A stretch of 64,000 bases of DNA from positions 43,878,032 through 43,942,031 of the forward strand of contig NC_056002.1 in NCBI RefSeq assembly GCF_018446385.1, in the 5' to 3' direction. Numbering within the stretch: position 1 is the stretch's first letter; each line of letters begins with the position of its first letter. The stretch comes from Zingiber officinale (lineage: Eukaryota > Streptophyta > Magnoliopsida > Zingiberales > Zingiberaceae). Below, one piece after another: positions 33,146 to 44,736 of this stretch. The position numbers and the translations under genes were made by a program. A model generated the notes under the pieces. It was not told the DNA's origin and made no database searches. It was given only the letters and a program-made list of their open reading frames with translations.

Positions 33146-33916
33146 ATGGAGGCCACAACACAAGTTTCTGAAGAGCTAATGGTGCAACGGGGGATCTCAT
33201 CTTTACAAATATTATTTCAAATTTATAATAATGTTGTTGATCCCTCTATTGATGACATTAGTGTTGGTGGACTCTTCCCCACTTATGATGATGATGTGGT
33301 AGATAAAAGTGTAGAGACATGTACTAAGGAGGAAATGTCCCAAGGATCACCTCTCTTGGTTGCACAACCAATCGATACTATGGAATTTGCAAGAATGGAG
33401 TTGGTTGATGATAATTGTGTAGGGACTTGTGCAATAGAAGCAAAGCCCCAAGAATCACTACTTTTAGAGCCACTTCCACCTGGGCCAGAACCAGAACCAA
33501 TTCTTAATTATGAAGAAGTCACATCCCATTGTTTAAAACTTTCAGGTACATTTCAACAATGCAAGGTTAGTATTTCTAGTGATCTTTTAGAAAATTTCAT
33601 AGAAGTACCTATAATTGATTTTGTTAGATGTGATTCAATTTTTGATACATATTCAGTTCATATTAATACGGTTCTAGTTTCTTCTAATATTACATGCTTG
33701 TGGGAGGTTTGCCTTTCTTTTGGGTGTGCAGATTTTCATGGGACCTATAATTGGAAGCTCGATCTGAACTGTCTACGACCTTCTGAAAGAATTTCCAAGA
33801 AGACGAAGATGGAGAGAGCGATTCTTCGCCTTTTGATGAAAGCTCCCTCCATAATAAGAGCCCTTGGTAAGAGGGTGATGAAATATCTTACCCCTCCAAG
33901 AGCGAGATTTCGATGA
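33146..33916 (+). CDS. 256-residue ORF of unknown function in the Athila-like element
   Basis: The longest open frame of the pol-less interior. Its N-terminal half is acidic (DDDVVDKSVETCTKEE, EPLPPGPEPEPILNYEE), the centre is more hydrophobic (CLWEVCLSFGCADFHG) and the C-terminus is basic (RAILRLLMKAPSIIRALGKR). I recognise no domain. The first ATG is weakly placed, so the start is uncertain. It lies just upstream of the conserved 'cttcttgggaggcaacccaa' segment usual near the 3' end of Athila interiors. It could be an element-specific accessory protein or a chance survivor. Confidence 0.4.
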   Translation: MEATTQVSEELMVQRGISSLQILFQIYNNVVDPSIDDISVGGLFPTYDDDVVDKSVETCTKEEMSQGSPLLVAQPIDTMEFARMELVDDNCVGTCAIEAKPQESLLLEPLPPGPEPEPILNYEEVTSHCLKLSGTFQQCKVSISSDLLENFIEVPIIDFVRCDSIFDTYSVHINTVLVSSNITCLWEVCLSFGCADFHGTYNWKLDLNCLRPSERISKKTKMERAILRLLMKAPSIIRALGKRVMKYLTPPRARFR

Positions 33917-35134
33917 ATCTAATGAGGTGGTCGAGCTAATGACCTTAAATAAGCGCTTCTTGGGAGGCAACCCAAGTTCTTTCTTATTTTATTTACATCT
34001 TCAGTTCTTTCTTTATAATAAACATGTATCCTCTACTTAAATTTTCTTGGCAATCTTCTTTTATAGGATTCAAATATTAGGAGGAGGGCAACTACATGAT
34101 GGAGAAGTTCAAGACATGGATATTTGGCACGTATCATTTAGTAACTTCTCTTACTTTAAATCTCCTCCACATTGTTTTTAGTTTTCATTGGGACAATGAA
34201 AAGTTTAAGTCTAGGGGGATGCATTAGATGTATTTGGTTTAGTTTAGTTTTTGCTTATTTCTTTTTGCATCTTACATCACATCATGATTGCTTGTTCCTT
34301 ATTGCAAAATACTAGCACGTTTATTCTAGATTTTATGTATTACTTATGGTGTTAGTATGTTTAGTGATATATCTTTTTCTATCTTTGATAGTATGAAATG
34401 AGCAATGCTTTTACTATAAGAGTTTAAGTATTGGCCTTGTTTTAGGATCTCTATACACTATGCCTATTTTTGATGGTTAATAACTCTAAAATAGTCATGA
34501 TTCATAGAATTGGACTAGTACTTGTGCTTCTATGGTGACCTCTCAACTACATTTTGATTACTGGATAAACTCAGATCATGTAAGCTCATTTGGAAAAAAA
34601 TTAATCCAAAAAAAAAATGAAAGTTTGTTCAAAGTTTGGTACTTTGCAAACATTCAAAAAGAAAAAAAATTTGATTGAAAAAAAATAAGGGATAAAAAAA
34701 TTATTGTCGTGAGTGGAAACTAGAAATTCACCCCTTTGAGACCGAGTTAGGTTACTGGGGAAATGAATGCTATGTTTCTCTTGATACTGAGTATTCCTTT
34801 GAGACCTTGTGTAGATGATGCATAACATTTTTTTTTAGGGGAACAAACCTTGTGTGTGGCAGATAAGTGTCTATCGCCAGAAGCATAAGGAACACAACTC
34901 TATGACGACTTGACTAGACTTAGGGATTGAAACTTGATAAATTTAGGCCACTTTCACACTGAGCACGGAGGACTACTACTTAGGTTATACTCAAACTACT
35001 TTTGTATCTTGCTCACCAATGAAATCATTTGATAGAATTAGATTGACTTGCTAGAGATTATGATGCACTATTTAACTACATGAATCTAGATTGCGGGTTT
35101 TGCTTGAGGACAAGCAAAGATTTAAGTCTGGGGG
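33917..35134 (+). other. Non-coding 3' interior of the Athila-like element
   Basis: Includes GGGAGGCAACCCAAG (33963-33977), a first purine tract (AAGTCTAGGGGGATG near 34208) and the final polypurine tract before the LTR. No pol sequence. Confidence 0.6.
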
Positions 35135-35195
35135 TGTGATGTGCGTATATCTTATGATCATTTATACATATTTTGACGCACATTCACTTACTTTA
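35135..35195 (+). repeat. Start of the Athila-like 3' LTR
   Basis: TGTGATGTGCGTATATC follows the polypurine tract. The LTR is broken after CTTTA by element C and resumes after 42927. Confidence 0.7.
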
Positions 35196-36313
35196 TATTG
35201 GTGCAGTTAGCACTAATGATTTAACCCAGGTTTTGATGGAAATGGAATGACAAATAGGTTAAGTTAGATTTGTCGTTATCTAATGCTTTGATCGAGTATG
35301 CAGGCTAAGTCCAGACAGGTCGAAGGGCTGACCGGATGTCTGGCACGAAGTCCAAGCGGGTCGACGGGCTGACTGGACGCTTGGCGAGAAGTCCAGCTAG
35401 GTCAACGGGCTGACCAGATAGTTGGCACGAAGTCCAAGGGGGTCGACGGGCTGACCAGACGCTTGGCACGAAGTCCAGCTAGGTCGACGGGCTGACCGGA
35501 TAGCTGACACAAAGTCCAGACGGGTCGAAGGGCTGACCGAACGTCTAGCAGGTAAGTAAAGGTAAGTCACTGGAGGAGAGTGACTGTGAGGATGCATCCC
35601 AGTTAAGGGACAATAGGCGTCGGTCCAGTTTAGGTCCATTTTGGATCCCTAAATTGAGACCCTGACTAGGTTCTGGTCTCGGGAAGACAGGACCTAACTC
35701 ATAAATCTATATAAAATGTCTATACATATATTTTTATAATCTATTTTGTAGATACAAATGTAGAGCTTCAAATTCTACACGTGTAGTAACTGACAGAGCT
35801 TGATTCCGAGTTTGGAGTCAAAAGTTATGACCTTCGGAAGATGACTGTGTCAAACAAGTAGTTGGAGATGACTCGGATCAGCCAGATTCGAACTCTCCTC
35901 ATATGATCCGAATTTTTGGGATCTAATAAGCTCTAGAGACCCCTCCAAAGGGCTATAAAAGGAGGGGGTGAGCAAGCTTCAAGAACACAACTCTCAGAAC
36001 GAAGAATTTGCTTCCTTGTGCTCCTGCTGCGCTGCGATCTCCGACAAGCTTTTCCTTTCTGTTCTAAGTCTTTTTATTGTCGGTAATTTTTCCTTATTAG
36101 CAATATTGTACTTAACTTGTAATCTATATTTTGAATTGCTAGTGAATTGCCCAACGAAAGTACTCACGGAGTACGAGCCTTCAAGTAGGAGTCGTCACAG
36201 GCTCCGAACGAAGTAAATCCACTGTGTTCAATTTTCTTATTCCACTGTGTTTATACTCGTTGTTTTTCGAATCGATATTCACCCCCCCTCTATCGACGTT
36301 TCACGATCCAACA
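35196..36313 (+). repeat. 5' LTR of element C
   Basis: Contains six 41-bp hairpin repeats (35308-35553), a TATA box (TATAAAAGG at 35954) and ends TTTCACGATCCAACA. Confidence 0.9.
35308..35553 (+). repeat. Six tandem 41-bp hairpin units (5' LTR of C)
   Basis: Each unit has the form GTCC-N5-GGTC...GACC-3 nt-N'5-GGC, where N5 and N'5 are complementary. N5 alternates between AGACA, AAGCG, AGCTA and AGACG, with matching partners TGTCT, CGCTT, TAGCT and CGTCT. Unit 4 (AAGGG) has one mismatch and unit 3 a G-U type pair. Confidence 0.9.
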
Positions 36314-36579
36314 AGTGGTATCAGAGCAAGTACCACTCTGATTTGGTGCAACCATCAATCAGACAGGGGGAGAAACATTTCTTTTAATTTTTTTTCGACT
36401 TTCAGTTTTTCGCATAACTTCAAACTGGTATTATTACCTTTTTGAAATTTTTTTCGTAATTAAAACTAAATTGGTGCAACACCGATTTAGCTCTTTTTCT
36501 TTACTCTTATTTCTTCCCGCACTGCTAATCCAAGACCAAGTCTTGGCACCACTTTTTAGTTTTCCATCTTCAGCATTCA

Positions 36580-36900
36580 ATGACTCTTCTAGAAGGACGG
36601 AACCCTCACGAACCACCACCATACGATCAAGATTTCAACTACTGGAAGCGATTAATGGAATGCTTCTTAGGAAGTTTAGATTTTGATTATGTGCTAATAT
36701 TGAGAAAACCCTCTCAGGACTCGGAACTGAACAAAAATGTAAGTAAAATTATTTGTAGTGTTTTACCTAACAATGTTTTATGCAGACTAGAAAAGTGCAA
36801 GAATGCGTGTGAACTTTGGACCTAGTTGATCAAGCTTCACGAGAAGCCGTTGGAGTCAGACGATCAAGCCAAAATTGAATCCGAACTCGAGTCAGATCCA
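36580..36900 (+). pseudogene. Gag N-terminal fragment of element C
   Basis: An ATG at 36580 opens MTLLEGRNPHEPPPYD, then FNYWKRLMECFLGSLDFDY and CRLEKCKNACELWT, the typical opening of copia gag proteins ('nYW...M..fL.s.d', then 'lw..L'). An in-frame TAG follows ELWT at 36823-36825, after which LIKLHEKPLESDDQ continues the same frame. The capsid C-terminus and zinc knuckle are missing. Confidence 0.75.
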
Positions 36901-37800
36901 ACGGAGAAGCCTGCTGAATTAGGGGTTGCGCTCAACGTTAGTAATATTTACCAAAACACCCTTGCTAGTAGTAGTTTAAAATATGTGCATGTTAATTTGG
37001 ATATGTTTGAAAGTATATGTGAAAATAGTGTACATGACAATACTTGCAAAAATACCCCTAGGATATTTTCTGATAAAACAAATATAATTAATTCAGAAAA
37101 TACAGAAAATACCCCTAGGATATTTTCTGATAAAACAAATATAATTAATTTATAAAATGCAGAAAATATGAAAATAATTAATAAATCTAAAAATTCGAAT
37201 TTAAACCTAAAAAAATTTGAAAATTCAAACAAAAAAGATGACAAGGTCAATATTGATCTAGATAAAATTAATAAATTATTTAATCTAGACAATATTAATC
37301 TAGAAAGTCTTATTCAAACTCGAGATAATCTAATTAACAAAAAATTAAATATTAAAGATAAAACTTATCTAATAAATTTCACTAATTATATCAACTTAAA
37401 AGGTAAAGAAAATATAAGGATAAACTCAAACACTCTGATAAAATCAAAAATAAATTTAACAAATTTAAAATTAAATGTTAAAGATAACATATTAAACAAA
37501 GATAATCTGAAAAATTTAAAATTAACGGTTAATAAAAGATTAAAAGATAAACCTTTAAAGAAATATAATTTAATTAATTCAAATTTAAAAATTAATAAAA
37601 ACTCAATATAATCCATTAAATAAAGATAATTCAATTAACTTAATAAAATTAAAATTGAAAGAAAATTTAAATATTAAATACACTCTCTTAAAGAAGGATA
37701 ATTTGACCAATTTAATTAATTCAAAATTAAAAACTTAAATCTAAATTACAAATTAAAACTAAAACAAAAAAAAATCTTAAAAGGAAAATCAATAATTTAG
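36901..37800 (+). other. Lys/Asn-coding AT-rich interior of element C
   Basis: Open stretches such as 37168-37611 encode almost only K, N, I, L and D (KNSNLNLKKFENSNKKDD). They probably reflect base composition rather than a selected protein. A tandem duplication of ~57 bp (AATACCCCTAGGATATTTTC...) occurs at 37051-37153. Confidence 0.5.
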
Positions 37801-38330
37801 GGGGAGGCTCCAGAATAGCTGGTACCTCCAAAACTAACTTACCCGACAGAGTAATAAATAACTAATGTACCTGGCAGGGTAATTAGGACTAGTTCAAAAG
37901 GGATAATAGTTTAACTTGACCAACGGTACTGGTGAAGTCTTGGATGATAGTACGTTAGGGAAGCTTAGTCTATGCATGTCTAAGAAGATATGACTTCGAC
38001 CTAGTGCATTTGGCTAAGTGGAACTGACCGAAGCTACCCTTTATGGATCCTAACCAGTTAGACCAAGGTTTTGTACTAAGTCCAATGGATAGGACTATTT
38101 GGAAAACCTCGAAGGAATGATTACTCTAATGATGTCCAAGTGACTCACCATAGTCCAGAAGTTTATCCAAAGAATGCATATTTGTTAGATCCAAAGCTAA
38201 ACCTGAATCTAACACAAAGTTAAACCAAACCCTAAAATGGAATCTAATTCATCTCACAAAATAATAGAATTCCCTGATTGATAATTTAGATCAGGTGAGA
38301 TGACTAAGGACTTAAAATTAGAGAAAATTA
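37801..38330 (+). other. Non-coding 3' Sirevirus-like segment
   Basis: Begins right after the first GGGGGAGG tract; mixed composition ('ctggtacctccaaaactaac', 'gtacgttagggaagcttag'). It has no ORF. Confidence 0.45.
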
Positions 38331-39770
38331 AATTTAAATTAAAATTACAATTAATTTAAAATTAAAGTAAAATTAAAATTAAAATTAAAATTAAAATTAA
38401 AATTAAAATTAAAATTAATTTAAAATTATTTTAAAAATATTTTTAATAAAAAATTAGTTTAAAAAAAATTAACTTAAAAGAAATTATTTTCTTTAAAAAA
38501 AATCATTTTACAAACCTTTTAAAAATCCTTTTAAAAAATATTTTAAAAATCATTTAAAAAATCCTTTTAAAAATTATTTTTTTTTTAAAAAATCTTTTAA
38601 AAATTCTTTTTGAAAAAAAACTATTTTAAAAACTATTTTTTTTAAAAAAAATCCTTTTAAAAACTATTTTAAAAATCCTTTTAAAAATTATTTTAAAAAA
38701 TATTTTAAAATTATTTTTAAAATTATTTTAAAAATCCTTTTTAAAATTATTTTAAAATGCTTTTAAAAATCCTTTTAAAAACTATTTTTGAAATTATTTT
38801 AAAAATCTTTTAAAAAAAACTATTTTAAAAATCCTTTTAAAAACTATTTTTGAAATTATTTTAAAAATCTTTTAAAAAAAACTATTTTAAAAATCCTTTT
38901 AAAAACTATTTTAAAAAATTATTTTTAAAATATTTTTTTTTTAAAAAAATATTTTAAAAATCCTTTTAAAATACTTTTAAAAACTATTTTAAAAATTATT
39001 TTAAAAATCTTTAAAAAAAAACTATTTTAAAAATCCTTTTAAAAATACTTTCAAAAACTATTTAAAAATTATTTTAAAAATATTTTAAAAAAAACTATTT
39101 TAAAAATCCTTTTTAAAATTATTTTAAAAAATACTTTTAAAAATCCTTTCAAAAATTATTTTAAAAATAAATTTTTTTAAAAATCATTTTAAAAACTCTT
39201 AAAAATTATTTTAAAAAACACTTTTAAAATCATTTTTAAAAATTATTTAAAATTTTTTTAAAAATTATTTTAAAAACTCTTTTGAAATTATTGAAAAATT
39301 ATTTAAAAACTCTTTTAAAAATCATCTTAAAAATTATTTAAAAATTCTTTTAAAAATTATTTAAAAACTCTTTTAAAAATCCTTTTAAAAATTATTTTAA
39401 ATATTGTTTCTAAAAATTATTTAAAAACTCTTTTAAAATTTTTTAAAATTTTTTTAAAAATTATTTTAAAACTCTTTTAAAAATTATTTTAAAAATTCTT
39501 TTAAAAGTTATTTAAAAATCATTTTAAAAATTATTTTAAAACTTATTTTAAAAAATTATTAAAAAAAACTCTTTTAAAAATTATTTTAATTTTTTTTTAA
39601 AAACTCTTTTAAAAATCAATTAATAACTATTTAAAAATTCTTTTAAAAACCATTTTAAAAATTATTTAAAAATTACTTTTAAACTCTTTCAAAAATCAGT
39701 TTAAAAAAAAAGATGTCTTTTAAAAATTAAATCTTTTATAAATCATTTTGAAAAATTCTTCTTAATATTA
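38331..39770. repeat. ~1.4-kb TTTTAAAAA low-complexity array
   Basis: Built almost wholly from A- and T-runs with the recurring words CTTTTAAAAATTATTTTAAA and 'aaaaatcctttta', partly in ~60-bp higher-order repeats (38766-38895). TTTTAAAA is self-complementary, so the array is rich in small palindromes. It lies inside element C. Confidence 0.85.
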
Positions 39771-41813
39771 TTTTTCACTTTAATAAAATTTTGTTAACTT
39801 AAAAAAAAATTATTCTTATTGATTGTTTAGACTTTAAAAATTATTATTTGGATTTTAAACTTTTTTTTACCTTAAACATTATTTTAATCTTAAAATTATT
39901 TTTAAACTTAATTTAACCTAACTGAAAATTAAAACTTAATATTGAAATTACAATTAAAATTTAAAAATTTAACTTAAACTTAAAACTTAAACCTAAATTA
40001 ATCACTGATATTAATTTAAATCTAAAATCAAAACTGAATTGAACGTATGTTAATTTCCATTAAATAATTATAAAAATCATTTTAAAATCCTTTTACACAC
40101 TGTTTTAGAAATCCTGTTAGAAATCCCTTAAAAATAATAATAATAATAATTCTTTTAAATTCATTTAAAACTTAGACACCTAACTTAAAAACTTAAATTC
40201 CGTTAACTTTAACTTTAAATTTAATTATATAATTAATAAGTAGAACTTAACTGTTTAAGTTTGACTTCATTTGAGAACTAAAATTGACTTGAATTAAACC
40301 TTACTTAACTGTGTCTAATAATTTTAACTTCATGCTAACTTCAAACTAAATTAATCCCACTTAAAAGGAAGTAAATAAAAAAAAATAATTATAACTAACA
40401 CTTTCATTGACCAACTCAATCAATTAATATGAAATTTAAATTATTTTATTATGTATTAAATTATTAAATCAAGTAAAAATTAATCAATAAATTATTGATA
40501 ATGGCCAACTGTTTTTGATTTAATAAAGTTTATCTTATTAAACCTTAAACTGAAGCTTAAGCGCCTGAATCTAATATTAATTATTGATTAATCAAACTCA
40601 AATAAACAATTATATCAAGGATACAGAGATAAATATGTAAATAATATACGTGTTACCAAATCCCCTAGAACACTTAGGTAGACAAATGTGTTAGGGCTTG
40701 AAATTTAACACACTCAAACCTTAGCATTATATTAAGGGGGAGTAATAAATAAGGAGGATTAATAAATTAAAGGAGTATCAAATTCAGGGGGAGGTTTATT
40801 TTTTAATTATCTCCTTAAGTGTTATTTTTTAATCTTCTCTTTAAATCTCTCTAGAAAATTCTACCTCAAATTTTTTTTTTAAAAAACTTCTATTTTGAAT
40901 ATTTTTAGCAAATATTTTCAAAATTTTATGTCAGGTTGGGGAGGAATTAATTAAAATTTTCCCTTTATTTAAAATATTTTAAAATTTGTGTTTGAAAAAT
41001 GTTTTCTTAAAAATTTCTTAAACCTATTTTTGAAAACTAACTCTTATAAAACTAAGTTGTTTTTAAGAATTGGGTTTTACTTTTTATTGGAAATTGATTT
41101 TGAAAATTAGATTTTACTTAGTTTTGAAAATTGAATTTAAAAATCTAGTTCTTAAAATTTGATTTTACTTAATTTTGACAATTTGATTTGAAAGTTAAAT
41201 TTTACAAAAATTAGTTTTAAAAATTGCTTTGTTATTGAAAATTGTGGAAATTAGATTTTTCAAAACTTAAGTTTATAAACTAAGCTTCTCAAAATCATTT
41301 TCCTTAATTTTGAAAATTGAATCTTTTACAAACTTAGTGTTGAAAAATAAATTTCAATCAATTTTGAAAAATAGATTTTTCAAACTTAGTTTTGGAATTT
41401 TGATTTTGAAAACTTATGTTTGAAAACTTGAATTTTTAACTTTGACCTTAAAAACTATACTTGAAAAATTAGCTATCTTTCAAAATTACAAAGTTATAAA
41501 TCAGCTATCTTTCAAGACAGTTTTTTTTTTCAAAGATTTAAGAAATATAAGCAAAATAATCTATGTTTTAAACTCCCCCAGATTAACTTGACATTATTTC
41601 TTACTTTATCTGAGGTCTGTATTTATGCTTACTTAATCCATGCTTACTTTTGACGAATGCCAAAGGGGGAGGGTTAGGTGGTTAAGTTAGCTAAACCAAA
41701 CTGAAAATACAAACTAACTTAAAAACCACATAAATGCATGTTGTTATTTGTTTTTTCTTGCATATGTTTTCACTAACTTAACCAGGTTGTCATTCCATCA
41801 AAAAGGGGGAGAT
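39771..41813 (+). other. AT-rich 3' interior of element C
   Basis: Non-coding, with three further GGGGGAG tracts before the terminal polypurine tract at ~41804. No ORF of note. Confidence 0.6.
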
Positions 41814-42927
41814 TGTTGGTGCGGTTAACACTAACGATTTAACCCAGGTTTTGATGGAATGACAAATAGGTTAAGTTAAGTTTGTCGTTATCTAATGCTT
41901 TGATCGAGTATGCAGGCTAAGTCCAGACAGGTCGACGGGCTGACCGGATGTCTGGCACGAAGTCCAAGCGGGTCGACGGGCTGACCGGACGCTTGGCGAG
42001 AAGTCCAGCTAGGTCGACGGGCTGACCAGATAGCTGGCATGAAATCCAAGCAGGTCGACGGGCTGACTGGACGCTTGGCACGAAGTCCAGCTAGGTCGAC
42101 GGGCTGACCGGATAGTTGGCACAAAGTCCAGACGGGTCGAAGGGCTGACCGAACGTCTGGCAGGTAAGTAAAGGTAAGTCACTGGAGGAGAGTGATTGTG
42201 AGGATGCATCCCAGTTAAGGGACAGTAGGCGTCGGTCCAGTTTAAGTCCATTTTAGATCCCTAAAGTGAGACCCTGACTAGGTTCTGGTCTCGAGAAGAC
42301 AGGACCTAACTCATAAATCTATATAAAATGTCTATACATATATTTTTATAACTCTATTTTGTAGATACAAATGTAGAGCTTCAAATTTTTCACGCGTAGC
42401 AACTGACAGAGCTTGATTCCGAGTTCGGAGTCAAAAGTTATGACCTTCGGAAGATGACTGTGTCAAACAAGTAGTTGGAGACGACTCGGATCAGCCAGAT
42501 TCGAACTCTCCTCATATGATCCGAATTTTTGGGATCTGATAAGCTCTGGAGACCCCTCCAAAGGGCTATAAAAGGAGGGGGTGAGCAAGCTTCAAGAACA
42601 CAACTCTCAGAACGAAGAATCTGCTTCCTTGTGCTCTTGCTGCGCTGCGATCTCCGACAAGTTTTTCCTTTCTGTTCTAAGTCTTTTTATCGTCGGTAAT
42701 TTTTCCTTATTAGTAATATTGTACTTAACTTGTAATCTATATTTCGAATTGCTAGTGAATTTCCCAACGAAAGTACTCACGGAGTACGGGCCTTCGAGTA
42801 GGAGTCGTCACAGGCTCCGAACGAAGTAAATCCACTGTGTTCAATTTTCTTATTCCGCTGCGTTTATACTCGTTGTTTTTCGAATCGATATTCACCCCCC
42901 CCTCTATCGACGTTTCACGATCCAACA
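41814..42927 (+). repeat. 3' LTR of element C
   Basis: Starts TGTTGGTGCGGTTAAC, ends CGATCCAACA, and has a TATA box at 42567. Roughly 3% different from the 5' LTR by eye. Confidence 0.9.
41920..42165 (+). repeat. Six tandem 41-bp hairpin units (3' LTR of C)
   Basis: Same six-unit order as in the 5' LTR. Stem complementarity is kept; unit 5 has a G-U type pair (AGCTA with TAGTT) where the 5' LTR copy has TAGCT. Confidence 0.9.
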
Positions 42928-44736
42928 CTTTATTCACGTATATTCTATGCATGTTCACCTCTTTTAGTACATATTCATCATAAATACTCTTTTGTTCAGA
43001 AATCTGCTCTTTTGTGTGTTTTCTGATTGATAGGACGTGATTTAGAGTAAAAATGAAGCCTACATGAAGTATAGAGCTTCCAGAGTGTCACGGGCAGGCG
43101 AAGACCAAGTTTTCTTCATGTTCTGGCCGTGTAGAACCCACACGGCCATGTGGAGGCCGTGTGGGGGGCGTGTGAGGCTGTGTGGAATTTCTAGTACTGC
43201 AGACCAAAAGTAAAATGATCATAACTTTTTGTTCGGTTAGAGTTATGAGCCTTTTCAAATATCAAAATGTAGATAACTTCAAGATCTACAACTCTTATGA
43301 AGACCACATCTCAAGAATACCACACTAAGAGACACTAAAATGTCTTACAAGAAGAGGCACAACCTTGATACATAACCAGAGCAGCGGCAGAGCATGGCCG
43401 TGCGGAATCGCACGACTGTGCCACTTAACCAGAGCAGCGGAAGAGCATGGCCGTGCCACTTGACCAATGCAGAGGAAGAGCATGGTCGTGCGGAATCACA
43501 CACCCATGCCAGTGGACCAGTGCAGAAGGAAGACACGACTGTGTGACTTCGCACGACCGTGCGGTTTCGCCAGAAGAGAGGATGGGCGTGGCCGTGCCAA
43601 CCTTGCACGGCCGTGCGACACCCATACCCTAGCTTATAAAAGGGGTCAAGAACTCTATTTTTGGGGATCTTTTGGTTCGGGACTTCGTCCCTCCCCTCGG
43701 GGAAAGCCGTAGAGCTTCATCTACCGTCGTCCCTTCACGATCCGTCCATCTCCGGAGCAAGGAGGCATCCCCAAGACATCGGAATCATCGGCAAGCATCT
43801 CTTCTTCCATTTCTTCTCACACCTAGGGTTGTAAGTATGCTTTTCTTTATGTTCTAGGATTGTTCTTCCCCCACAATGGAGTAGACGTCCTCTTCTAGGA
43901 TTAGGGAGTATTTGTAATGCGATGGAGATGTAGAACTATGTAGATTCACTTTGTTTCTATACGATGACTTGTTAATGTCTTGTTCATGCTTGTGTGAGAT
44001 GTTTATATTTCTATTCTTTGATTGATTGATGTGGAGGATTGTTTATCCCGCAAGGGGATACCTTAGAGCGTATTGACCATGGTACCCTAGTGACAGGGGT
44101 AACCCTTTCCGGACGTCTAAGACGTTCCCTCAAAAGGAGAGACAATCCCTTAGGAACTACTGCTCTCGTAAAGAGAGTGCTCTAGATCGTATACCCGAGG
44201 GGCCCTAGTGACAAGGGTAACCTGTTCACGGACGTCTAGGACATTCTCTTGAAAGGAGAGGCAATTCCTCCATAAGGAAGTAGGTAACCATATCGAACCT
44301 CTACCCTTATCCTTATTGTTCTTTACTAGATATGTATCCCAGTGATCTACCGAGCCACCCTCGTGACAGGGGGTTAACCGTTACAGAATTTCACAGGGAT
44401 CGTCTCTACGTGATACTTAGGGATACTGGCCAATCTAACTTCCTGCAAGAGTATTGACATAGAGGATAGAAACTAAGCAATCAATGTAGTATTTCCTAGT
44501 ATTATAATGAAACCGAAATCCTAGAATCCCTATCCCAAAGCTCATTCCCTCCAAGATCGATTCTCTCTCTTCTCATTTTCCTCTTCTCTCTCTCTTACTC
44601 TCCTTTCTCAACAATCTTAGGTTTGTCTAGATAACTTACTTTGCGATATCTCTAGTGCTTAATCAACAGTCCCTATGGATTCGACAAATCTTTTATATTA
44701 CTGACGACGAATCCGTACACTTGCAGAATCGTAACA
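42928..44736 (+). repeat. Remainder of the Athila-like 3' LTR
   Basis: Starts with the CTTTA duplication of element C. It contains GGCCGTGC-rich tandem repeats (43125-43620), a TATA box (TTATAAAAGGGG near 43637), a leader, and the segment shared with 31614-32367. It ends CGTAACA. Confidence 0.8.
43375..43620 (+). repeat. ~60-bp GGCCGTGC tandem repeats in the Athila-like LTR
   Basis: About four diverged units of the type 'accagagcagcggaagagca' + 'tggccgtgcggaatcgcac'. They lie just upstream of the LTR TATA box, where LTR enhancers usually sit. Confidence 0.65.

Larger units (their letters stand above)
35196..42927 (+). mobile_element. Element C: pol-less Sirevirus-like copia derivative
   Basis: LTRs are 35196-36313 and 41814-42927 (~1.1 kb). 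The primer-binding site TGGTATCAGAGC starts at 36316 and the final polypurine tract AAAAAGGGGGAGAT lies just before the 3' LTR. The target duplication is CTTTA (35191-35195 and 42928-42932). The 5' LTR starts TATTGG where the 3' LTR has TGTTGG, a terminal mutation. The interior has the beginning of a gag but no protease, integrase or reverse transcriptase. Several AGGGGGAG-type tracts (37799, 40734, 40787, 41666, 41804) recall the multiple polypurine tracts of Sireviruses. It must have moved using another element's enzymes. Confidence 0.85.
31614..44736 (+). mobile_element. Athila-like gypsy element without pol, hosting element C
   Basis: A partial 5' LTR (31614-32367) is followed by TTTTTAGCGGCGTTACCAGG, a mutated form of the tRNA-Asp-type primer-binding site of Athila elements. 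The internal region runs to 35134 and ends with the lineage-typical 'gaggacaagcaaagatttaa' and a GTCTGGGGGTG polypurine tract. The 3' LTR starts near 35135, is split by element C (35196-42927 plus a CTTTA duplication) and ends at 44736. No protease, reverse transcriptase or integrase is present in the ~2.8-kb interior, so it is a large non-autonomous derivative. The shared LTR part (about 755 bp) differs at roughly 19 positions by eye (~2.5%). Confidence 0.75.

Noticed and set aside
35308-35553. CRISPR-like array
   Set aside because: The units are contiguous with no spacers, lie in an LTR of a plant retrotransposon and recur in the other LTR.
37168-37611. 147-codon ORF in element C
   Set aside because: Composed almost only of K, N, I, L and D because of AT-rich repetitive DNA; no domain.
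38331-39770. Replication origin or organelle insertion suggested by extreme AT content
   Set aside because: The array lies wholly between the LTRs of element C and no organellar genes are present.
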